In this document: positions 21,610 to 26,892 of the stretch, one piece after another
How the letters are laid out: the number at the start of each line of letters is the position of its first letter
Position numbering within the stretch: position 1 is the first letter of the stretch
Source of the DNA: SBAX01 sp964646605
GTDB taxonomy: Bacteria; Planctomycetota; Phycisphaerae; UBA1845
NCBI GenBank assembly: GCA_964646605.1
Contig: CAZYEX010000057.1
Coordinates: 1 to 26,892, forward strand
Length of the DNA: 26,892 nt
Direction of reading: 5' to 3'
Position numbers and translations under genes: made by a program
The notes under the pieces: model-generated
What the model was told of the DNA's origin: nothing
Databases searched by the model: none
Seen by the model: only the letters and a program-made list of their open reading frames with translations

Positions 21610-22599
21610 TCAGTGTTCCTTCAACCGCTTGAATTCCGCAGTCAGCAACGGCACCATCACAAACAGGTCCGCAATACATCCGTAAGAGGCCACTTTGAAA
21701 ATGGGGGCGTCTTTCTTGGTATTGATGGCGACGATCACTTTGCTGCCGCGCATGCCGGCAAGATGTTGTATGGCCCCGTCGATGCCGCAAGCGATGTACA
21801 GGCGCGGAGTGACCACCTTTCCTGTTAACCCGACTTGGCGCGTGTGGGGTTGGTACCCGGCGTCGCACGCCGCCCGCGAGGCTCCGACCGCGCCGTCGAG
21901 CACTTGTGCCAGTTCATAGATAATCTTGAAATTGTCAGCCGACTTCAACGACCGTCCGCCGGAAACGATGATGTCGGCTTCGGTGACATCCTTGATCCCG
22001 GAACCGGTGGCGGCGATTTCACGGATGGTTAACCGTTGATCGCGGTCTGATAGTTCGACGGCGACGTTCCGTACCTCGGCCTTCGTGCCGATTGGAGGCG
22101 CGGACGCGGAATATGCGTTGGTCCGAACCGTGACGATCTGCAGGCGCTCAGCCGTCAATCGAAACGTGGCGCTGAACTTTCCCGCGTACATGGGTTTGAC
22201 CGCGATCAGTTCGGTGCCCTCGATGCGAACCTCGGTGCAGTCGATGGCCAGTGCAGCGCGCTTCCGCGCCGCCACCCGCGCCGCCAGGTCGCGTCCCATG
22301 AAGGTGGTTGGAATCAGAACGGTTTTCGGCGAGGCCGCGTCAATCGCGGCGGAAAGCGCCGCGGTATAGGGAAGTGCGCGGTACATCGCCAGCGCCGGAT
22401 CGTCCACCACGTAGACTTTCTCCGCCCCGCCCGCGGCGATCGCATCGACCAACCCGGCGACCGCTTCTCCAATGACGCAAGCCTCGGCGCGACCTCCAGT
22501 CGATTGCGCGAGCGTCCGTGCGAGACTGAGCAACTGGAACGACGCAGGATGTATCTTCCCGCGGCGCTGCTCGATGAAAACCAAAACGTTCGAGGACAT
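21610..22599 (-). CDS. etfA: Electron transfer flavoprotein alpha subunit
   Basis: EtfA binds the FAD that receives electrons from acyl-CoA-type dehydrogenases. The 329-residue product has the N-terminal domain (NVLVFIEQRRGKIHPAS, LIPTTFMGRDLAARVAARKRAAL) and the C-terminal FAD domain: SGGRSLKSADNFKIIYELA, GAVGASRAACDAGYQP, RQVGLTGKVVTPRLYIACG, HLAGMRGSKVIVAIN, DAPIFKVASYG. In the flavin loop, where ISGAIQH is usual, this protein reads IDGAIQH (codon GAC), so a conserved Ser near the FAD is replaced by Asp. Start ATG 22599 gives MSSNVLVFIEQ; the ribosome-binding site is weak. The gene lies 49 bases downstream of etfB. Confidence 0.95.
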   Translation of the reverse strand: MSSNVLVFIEQRRGKIHPASFQLLSLARTLAQSTGGRAEACVIGEAVAGLVDAIAAGGAEKVYVVDDPALAMYRALPYTAALSAAIDAASPKTVLIPTTFMGRDLAARVAARKRAALAIDCTEVRIEGTELIAVKPMYAGKFSATFRLTAERLQIVTVRTNAYSASAPPIGTKAEVRNVAVELSDRDQRLTIREIAATGSGIKDVTEADIIVSGGRSLKSADNFKIIYELAQVLDGAVGASRAACDAGYQPHTRQVGLTGKVVTPRLYIACGIDGAIQHLAGMRGSKVIVAINTKKDAPIFKVASYGCIADLFVMVPLLTAEFKRLKEH

Positions 22600-22648
22600 T
22601 GGCGTTCGGTATCCTATGACCGGCGGGAAAGCCGGTCCCACGCTCGCG

Positions 22649-23449
22649 TCAGAGTACCTTGGCCTCCTCGCGCAAGAGGCGCACCAGCTCCTTGGCCATT
22701 TGCGGCGGTTCACCCTCGATAAACTTGCATTCGGGTCGAGGCGGCGGTGGGGCGATCGAGGCGAATTTCGCGCCGGCGCCGAATGCCGCCGCGCCGGGAA
22801 GGTCCGCGGCGGTCAGGATGGTCATGGGTTTTTTCTTGGCCTTCATCAGGTTGGGCAAGGAAGGATACCGAGCCTCGACCAGCCCCTTTTCGATGGTGAG
22901 AAGGGCGGGCAGGTCGCATTCCACGACTTCCTCGGCGCCTTCGATTCGCCGCCGGGCGGTGAACCGTTTGCCGTCCGCGGTGATCTCCAGACCCGTGACG
23001 GCTCCGACGTGCGGAAGGTCGAGAAACTCGGCGACGGCCGGACCGATCGCTCCGGCGTCTAAGTCGATGGTGTGCTTGCCGCAGAGGATCAGGTTGAAAC
23101 CCGCGGCGTCCTTCTTGACGGCCTGAGCGATGGCGAATGCGGAAAACAGTTCGTCGTGCGATTCCAGCTTCGGGTCGCAGACGTGGACGCCGGCGTCGGC
23201 GCCCATGGCCAAGGCGATGCGCAAAGTCTCCGCGGCCTTCTGGGGTCCGAGAGTCAGGGCCACGATCTCCGTTACGTCGGAGCGCTTTTCTCGGAGTTGC
23301 ACGGCCAGTTCGATTCCGAACTCGTCGAAGGGGTCGGCAAGCAGTTTCAGGCCGGTGAAGTCGATACCGCGGCCGTCCGCGAGCACCTTGATGGTCGCGT
23401 TGGAGTCGGGAACTTGCTTGACGATGATCAGTATCCGCACCCGCCGCAT
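22649..23449 (-). CDS. etfB: Electron transfer flavoprotein beta subunit
   Basis: EtfB pairs with EtfA and holds AMP or a second flavin. The 266-residue product shows ILIIVKQVPDSNATIKV, LADPFDEFGIELAVQLRE, VALTLGPQKAAETLRIALAMGAD, LILCGKHTIDLDAGAIGP and the family signature VEARYPSLPNLMKAKKKP. In the nucleotide loop (CGKHTIDLDAGAIGP), whether AMP or FAD is bound cannot be decided by eye. The start is ATG 23449; GTG 23440 is possible because the usual family start is close to RILIIVKQ. It is preceded by the epimerase gene (57-base gap) on the same strand. Confidence 0.95.
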   Translation of the reverse strand: MRRVRILIIVKQVPDSNATIKVLADGRGIDFTGLKLLADPFDEFGIELAVQLREKRSDVTEIVALTLGPQKAAETLRIALAMGADAGVHVCDPKLESHDELFSAFAIAQAVKKDAAGFNLILCGKHTIDLDAGAIGPAVAEFLDLPHVGAVTGLEITADGKRFTARRRIEGAEEVVECDLPALLTIEKGLVEARYPSLPNLMKAKKKPMTILTAADLPGAAAFGAGAKFASIAPPPPRPECKFIEGEPPQMAKELVRLLREEAKVL

Positions 23450-23506
23450 ACTCCCACGCCTGCCGGACCCGTCGGGGGTCGAACAGGGAGCGGCATCATA
23501 GCGGAG

Positions 23507-24565
23507 CTACGCGACGGCTCCAAGCCGTGGCAGGTCGGGGCGTTCGTGATGCAGATGGTCTTGCACGGCCTGGGGGATGCCGAGGTCGTAGCCGATGGAC
23601 GATCGCCAGCCGAGTTGATCCTGAAGCTTCTTGCACTCGAAGAAGCATCGACGGCCCATCAGCCAGACCGCATAGCGGGTCACAAAGGGAGGCGTGCGGG
23701 TGCGGAAGGCGTGACCGAGGCATTCCAGCAGGAACGCGGCGGAGTAGGCGACTCGATACGGGACGGCGCGTGTGACCGGCGGGGCCCCGATCGCGGCGGC
23801 GACGCGGTCGAAGTAGCCGCGCTGGGTGAGGACTCCGTCGTGGCAGCAGTTGTAGGCCTCGCCGACGGCGCGGTCAGATTCGGCGGCGAGAATGGCGGCC
23901 TCGGCCACGTTGCCGGCGTGGACGACGTTGAGACGGTTCTCGCCGTCACCGACGATCTTTGCCTTTCTCCGCCTGATCGAGTCGATGAGCCGCGGCAGCG
24001 TGGCGCGATCGCGCGGGCCGTAGAGCCAGCTGGGGCGGATGACCGTCGCGGCGAGGCGGCCGGACTTGTGCATGGTCCACACGCGATGCTCGGCCTCGAC
24101 TTTGGCGCGGGTGTAGTAGCTCCAGCGGTGGACGTTCACGCCGAGGGGGGCGGTTTCGTCGAGGACTTTTCCCTCGCCGTCCACGTGGCCGTAGACGCTG
24201 ACGGAGCTGATGTGCAGGAAGCGGCGGACCTTGGCGCCGGCGGCGGCGTCGAGGAGGGTTTGCGTTCCGTCGATCGAGACGCGGACGAAGTCTTCCCACG
24301 GCCCCCAGTCGCCGACCCGTGCGGCGGCGTGGTAAACGGTGTCAATCCCCTGGCAGGCGCGGTCGAGGAGGGGGCGATCGTTCAGGTCGCCGGAAACGAT
24401 CTCGGCCCCGAGGCTGTGCAAGAACCTCGTGTCGCTTCCCGGTCGGCACAGGGCTCGCACCGCCCGCCCGCGGCGATGGAGCTGCTCGGCGATGTGACTG
24501 CCAAGCAGACCGGTCCCGCCGGTGACCAACGCGAGCGACGTCGATGAGCTGGGGAGGCGATCCAT
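23507..24565 (-). CDS. NAD-dependent epimerase/dehydratase (extended SDR)
   Basis: This Rossmann-fold oxidoreductase of 352 residues belongs to the extended short-chain dehydrogenase group. The N-terminal glycine motif GGTGLLGSHIA binds NAD(P). VYHAAARVGDWGPW, RRFLHISSVSVYG and the catalytic YTRAK (YxxxK) follow. RPSWLYGPRD and NVVHAGNVAEA resemble the 3-beta-HSD/sterol-type and sugar-epimerase members, so the substrate is open. The start is uncertain: ATG 24565 lies exactly where transcription from the promoter at 24573-24600 should begin, suggesting a leaderless mRNA. ATG 24577 lies inside the -10 hexamer, so transcripts from that promoter could not use it. There is no ribosome-binding site. 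It is the probable first gene of the seven-gene minus-strand operon. Confidence 0.88.
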   Translation of the reverse strand: MDRLPSSSTSLALVTGGTGLLGSHIAEQLHRRGRAVRALCRPGSDTRFLHSLGAEIVSGDLNDRPLLDRACQGIDTVYHAAARVGDWGPWEDFVRVSIDGTQTLLDAAAGAKVRRFLHISSVSVYGHVDGEGKVLDETAPLGVNVHRWSYYTRAKVEAEHRVWTMHKSGRLAATVIRPSWLYGPRDRATLPRLIDSIRRRKAKIVGDGENRLNVVHAGNVAEAAILAAESDRAVGEAYNCCHDGVLTQRGYFDRVAAAIGAPPVTRAVPYRVAYSAAFLLECLGHAFRTRTPPFVTRYAVWLMGRRCFFECKKLQDQLGWRSSIGYDLGIPQAVQDHLHHERPDLPRLGAVA

Positions 24566-24572
24566 CGCGAGC

Positions 24573-24600
24573 AGCATAGGCGGTGCGTCCGATCGGTCAA
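24573..24600 (-). promoter_or_regulatory. Promoter of the epimerase-etfBA operon, leaderless type
   Basis: On the minus strand -35 TTGACC (24600-24595), a 16-base spacer and -10 TATGCT (24578-24573). Seven bases then precede ATG 24565, so the predicted start falls on, or one base before, the start codon. The PIN gene at 3160 shows the same spacing. Confidence 0.55.
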
Positions 24601-24673
24601 GGACTGGAGCGCGAGCGACCGGTTGATCAGAACCGCGACCGTAAGGGAGCGGAGTCGTACGCGGAACGCGACC

Positions 24674-24694
24674 CATTGCCGATTTTCGATTGTC
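24674..24694. repeat. Heptamer array, CATTGCC / GATTTTC / GATTGTC
   Basis: Three 7-base units in exact phase. They are of the same type as 25047-25074 and, on the opposite strand, as 320-347. Confidence 0.6.
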
Positions 24695-24780
24695 GGCTGA
24701 ACCGAGCGTGGAGCGGAAGCGCCACGATGTGGCACTAACGAAAAGCAGAAACGCAGAAAGCAAAAACGCCCAAACCAGAG

Positions 24781-24800
24781 CCGCGGGCGCGAGCCCGCGG
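24781..24800. repeat. GC-rich perfect hairpin next to the parS-like site
   Basis: CCGCGGGC, loop GCGA, GCCCGCGG: an 8-bp perfect stem ending 7 bases before the first parS-like site. No T run follows. It could be a terminator for neither strand, or a REP-like palindrome. Confidence 0.65.
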
Positions 24801-24807
24801 ACAAGTC

Positions 24808-24823
24808 CGTTTCACGTGAAACG
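24808..24823. promoter_or_regulatory. parS-like site 1 (ParB binding)
   Basis: CGTTTCACGTGAAACG is a perfect 16-base palindrome. It differs from the symmetrical parS form TGTTTCACGTGAAACA only at the outermost base on each side. The TTTCACGTGAAA core is intact. Confidence 0.8.
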
Positions 24824-24859
24824 AGACCAAGGCACGTCGGCACAGAGGGGGCGCAACCT

Positions 24860-24875
24860 TGTTTCACGTGGAACA
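24860..24875. promoter_or_regulatory. parS site 2 (ParB binding)
   Basis: TGTTTCACGTGGAACA is the exact reverse complement of the classical Bacillus parS TGTTCCACGTGAAACA, a 16 of 16 match. It lies 36 bases after the first site. ParB spreads from such sites, and ParA/SMC then segregate the origin region. parA and parB are not in the window. Confidence 0.9.
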
Positions 24876-25046
24876 ACGGTTGGCCGGTGAGGCCGCTTGG
24901 GCCGATTCTAGAAACTGGGGACTAGAGGCAAGAAACCAGACGCCGCAAGGGACCGAAAGATGGCCGGATGGGCCGGCGACGTGGTCGGGGCCGCGCGGGC
25001 CGGAGAGAGAAGCCAGGCCAGGATGGTTGGCGGGGCCGGAGGGGGG

Positions 25047-25074
25047 ATTGGCGATTTTCGATTTTCGATTGCGA
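25047..25074. repeat. Heptamer array, GATTGGC / GATTTTC x2 / GATTGCG
   Basis: Four 7-base units in exact phase. Same unit type as 24674-24694, about 370 bases away in the same orientation. Confidence 0.8.
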
Positions 25075-25309
25075 GGTGCGGGGGACGCGGCTACGACCGA
25101 GGGGGCTGGGGCGCGGGGGTTGGGGGATGACGGACCTAGACGGCACTGACGGGCGAGCCGCTAGCGGGCCCCGGCGTTTGGTGTGGCTGACGATCCGACG
25201 GGCGGATCTGTCGTCGGTCTTGGTTGCTTTCGTTCATGCGTTGTCGAAAGGTAATGAGACCCGCCCGGAGCGACGAATCCTCAGCAATGGACTGAAGGAT
25301 GTTTTTGTC

Positions 25310-26758
25310 ATGAGCGAACTACATATTCGACATATCCAGAACGCGATCGACGCCCCGTACACGGGTTTGATCGACATGTCGGATTACGAGACGCGACAGG
25401 AGGAGGCGCGGAGTGCGTACTTGAGCCGTGCGCTTGGGGCTTACACTCTCGGTTTCCTCGACGACGTGGAGCCCGCTGTAGCCGGGACTGGTGTCGTCGA
25501 CGGGTTTGGGGACAACGGAATAGATGTCATTCACATCGACCAGGAGGACAAGGTCGTCTATCTGATCCAATCGAAATGGTCGGTGAACGGGACAGGTGGG
25601 TGGGATCAGGGCGAAGTCGACGCGTTTCTGAATGGTGTAAATGACCTAATAAATGCGAGGTTTGATCGCTTCAACCAACGGGTCCAAGCGAAACAAGTGT
25701 CGCTAACATCAGCACTCGACGATCCGGCGGTGAAATTCAAGTTAGTTTTTTGCTCGACGCGAACACAACCACTCGCCGGGAATCTCCAGCCCAAGATCGA
25801 TGAGTACCTGGACAGGCTGAACGACTCCGGTGAGCTGGCCGCGTTCCAGTTCTTCGATCAAGCCGCAATTCATCGCGTAGTCGCAGATCAAGGAACGGTT
25901 CACCCCATCGAACTTGAGGTGTTCCTTCACGAATGGGGAAAAGTTCGTGATCCGTATCTTGCTTACTACGGGCAGGTCAGCGCGGGCGAGGTAGCATCCT
26001 GGCACGAAACGCACGGGACGCGGTTGTTTGAGAAGAATCTCCGAAAGGTAATCGATCGATCGGACGTAAACTCTGCGATCGGAAAAACTTTGGAAGAAAA
26101 TCCCGATCGTTTGGTTTACTTCAATAACGGAATCGTCGCACTATGTGATGGTATTGAGAAGAAGCCCTTGGGGGGGGATAGCCGCGATACGGGCTGCTTT
26201 GTTTGTCGCGGTGTCAGTGTCGTCAACGGTGCGCAAACCGTCGGTGCGATTGCTCAAGCGGCTCGCCTGGGAAGAGATCTTTCACAAGCACGAGTTCTTG
26301 TGCGGTTCATCGCCACCACGAACTGCCCACCGGAGTTTGCAAGGGAAGTCACTCGTGCGACGAACACCCAGAATCGAATCGAGCGACAAGACTTTGCAGC
26401 GCTCGACCCTCAGCAGGCGCGATTGAAATCGGAGATGTTGCTTGATCGAAAGCAGTATGCTTATAAAACGGGCGAAAACACACCGCCTCCTAGCGACGGC
26501 TGCACATTGGTTGACGCGACGATCGCCTTGGCGTGCGCTGCCGATGACGTGGGCCTGGCAGTGCAAGCCAAGCGAGAAGTCGGCAAGCTTTGGGAGGATA
26601 TTGAGCGCCCGCCGTACCGCCTGCTCTTCAACGGTTCTCTGAATAGTACGAGGCTTTGGCGGTGTGTTGAAGTCATGCGGTCAGTGGATGAGTACCTCGA
26701 ATCCAACAGGAGCCGGCGCGTTGGACGAGATCGCCTGATCCTGGTTCACGGAAAGTAA
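25310..26758 (+). CDS. AIPR-family protein with nuclease-like N-terminus (phage defence candidate)
   Basis: The AIPR family takes its name from abortive phage-infection resistance. The 482-residue product has the family core: LFEKNLRKVIDRSDVNSAIG, YFNNGIVALCDG (about 270-281), VSVVNGAQTVGAIA (about 302-315), ARVLVRFIATTN, VTRATNTQNRIERQDFAALD (about 347-366). The N-terminal part has GDNGIDVIHID and VVYLIQSKW (about 67-90), a D-x(n)-QxK pattern like the PD-(D/E)xK fold of Mrr-type restriction endonucleases. Start ATG 25310 has AAGGA 10 bases upstream; the open frame reaches back to 24968 through non-coding DNA. Codon choice is visibly less G/C-rich at third positions than in neighbouring genes. 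It lies between a parS region and a transposase end. All of this suggests horizontal acquisition. Defence activity is inferred from the family only. Confidence 0.88.
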   Translation: MSELHIRHIQNAIDAPYTGLIDMSDYETRQEEARSAYLSRALGAYTLGFLDDVEPAVAGTGVVDGFGDNGIDVIHIDQEDKVVYLIQSKWSVNGTGGWDQGEVDAFLNGVNDLINARFDRFNQRVQAKQVSLTSALDDPAVKFKLVFCSTRTQPLAGNLQPKIDEYLDRLNDSGELAAFQFFDQAAIHRVVADQGTVHPIELEVFLHEWGKVRDPYLAYYGQVSAGEVASWHETHGTRLFEKNLRKVIDRSDVNSAIGKTLEENPDRLVYFNNGIVALCDGIEKKPLGGDSRDTGCFVCRGVSVVNGAQTVGAIAQAARLGRDLSQARVLVRFIATTNCPPEFAREVTRATNTQNRIERQDFAALDPQQARLKSEMLLDRKQYAYKTGENTPPPSDGCTLVDATIALACAADDVGLAVQAKREVGKLWEDIERPPYRLLFNGSLNSTRLWRCVEVMRSVDEYLESNRSRRVGRDRLILVHGK

Positions 26759-26762
26759 CTCT

Positions 26763-26892
26763 TCAGCCGTCTGCAGGGGGTTGGTGGGGTAACGGGGGCA
26801 GGTTTCCGGTTTGGAAGCAGGTTCGCAGGGCGGCGGTGATGGTCTTGGTGGGATCGAGTCCGCGGAGACGGAGGGTGCGATAGACGCTCATG
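26763..26892 (-). CDS. C-terminal end of a probable transposase (cut by window edge)
   Basis: The minus-strand frame enters from the right edge and stops at TGA 26765-26763. The 42 visible residues begin (as far as seen) SVYRTLRLRGLDPTKTI and continue to TGNLPPLP before the stop. This end-sequence style is that of IS66-like transposases in planctomycetes, from memory. Too little is visible for a firm family call, and the ATG at 26891 may not be the start. The gene ends 4 bases after the AIPR gene on the opposite strand. Confidence 0.45.
   Translation of the reverse strand, partial: MSVYRTLRLRGLDPTKTITAALRTCFQTGNLPPLPHQPPADG

Larger units (their letters stand above)
24578..25309. other. Non-coding region with parS-like sites upstream of the AIPR gene
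   Basis: No gene is credible in these roughly 730 bases. Long frames exist but have no family similarity; one on the minus strand starts MFHVKQ, which is simply the translation of a parS site. The region contains the operon promoter, two parS-like sites, a GC hairpin (24781-24800) and two GATTTTC heptamer arrays. The right part (24900-25270) is G-rich and shows nothing else I recognise. Confidence 0.7.

Noticed and set aside
23072..24547. 491-residue open frame on the plus strand
   Set aside because: Antisense to etfB and the epimerase, both of which have clear motifs. The Gly/Asp/Val-rich translation is typical of a shadow frame.
24382..24876. Minus-strand frame starting MFHVKQ
   Set aside because: MFHVKQ and VSRET are the translations of the two parS-like sites; the rest overlaps the epimerase in another frame.
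24968..25309. N-terminal extension of the AIPR protein
   Set aside because: It translates G-rich non-coding DNA and a heptamer array. ATG 25310 has a ribosome-binding site and family-like start.

Overview
The window looks like GC-rich chromosomal DNA from an uncultured planctomycete, perhaps related to Phycisphaerae. This is an inference from gene content and style: a shortened GlmU followed by prs, rplY, pth, rpsF, ssb, rplI and dnaB; strong G/C preference at third codon positions; many GTG/TTG starts; and numerous short-period intergenic repeats. No rRNA or other taxonomic marker is present to prove it.

Layout. 1-595 is repeat-rich non-coding DNA. 596-2349 (+) holds larC (nickel-pincer cofactor synthesis) and a coupled membrane/coiled-coil protein. 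2382-3160 (-) is a PIN-domain toxin-like gene with an overlapping small partner, and 3251-3757 (-) is purE. 4044-6978 (+) carries a GNAT acetyltransferase, a HEAT-repeat protein and a coupled single-TM protein. 7056-7262 (-) is a tiny exported protein, and 7686-7756 is tRNA-Gln(TTG). 7868-14140 (+) is a housekeeping block: glmU (short), prs, rplY, pth, rpsF, ssb, rplI, dnaB. 14344-15402 (+) is a GbsR/MarR-type regulator with a near-consensus promoter and a palindromic operator, followed by a small membrane protein. 15486-16892 (+) is a DUF805-SRPBCC fusion.

17204-24565 (-) is one probable operon. Read in transcription order it contains an NAD-dependent epimerase/dehydratase, etfB, etfA, a membrane iron-sulfur oxidoreductase of the ETF:menaquinone type, a cupin, an ORF6N-domain protein and an MmgE/PrpD family protein. 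EtfAB would collect electrons from acyl-CoA-type dehydrogenases and the membrane protein would pass them to quinone. MmgE/PrpD suggests a methylcitrate-like or related carbon substrate. The last four genes overlap one another.

24578-25309 is non-coding and contains two ParB-binding parS-like sites, one a perfect 16-base match to the classical sequence. This suggests closeness to the replication origin, consistent with the rpsF-ssb-rplI-dnaB block. 25310-26758 (+) is an AIPR-family phage-resistance-type gene of different base composition, and the right edge carries the end of what is probably a transposase gene (-).

The most unusual structure is a family of intergenic arrays with an exact 7-base period but different unit sequences at different sites. 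Three of them are built as a left array, a spacer and an inverted right array, and they sit at gene boundaries inside the probable operons.
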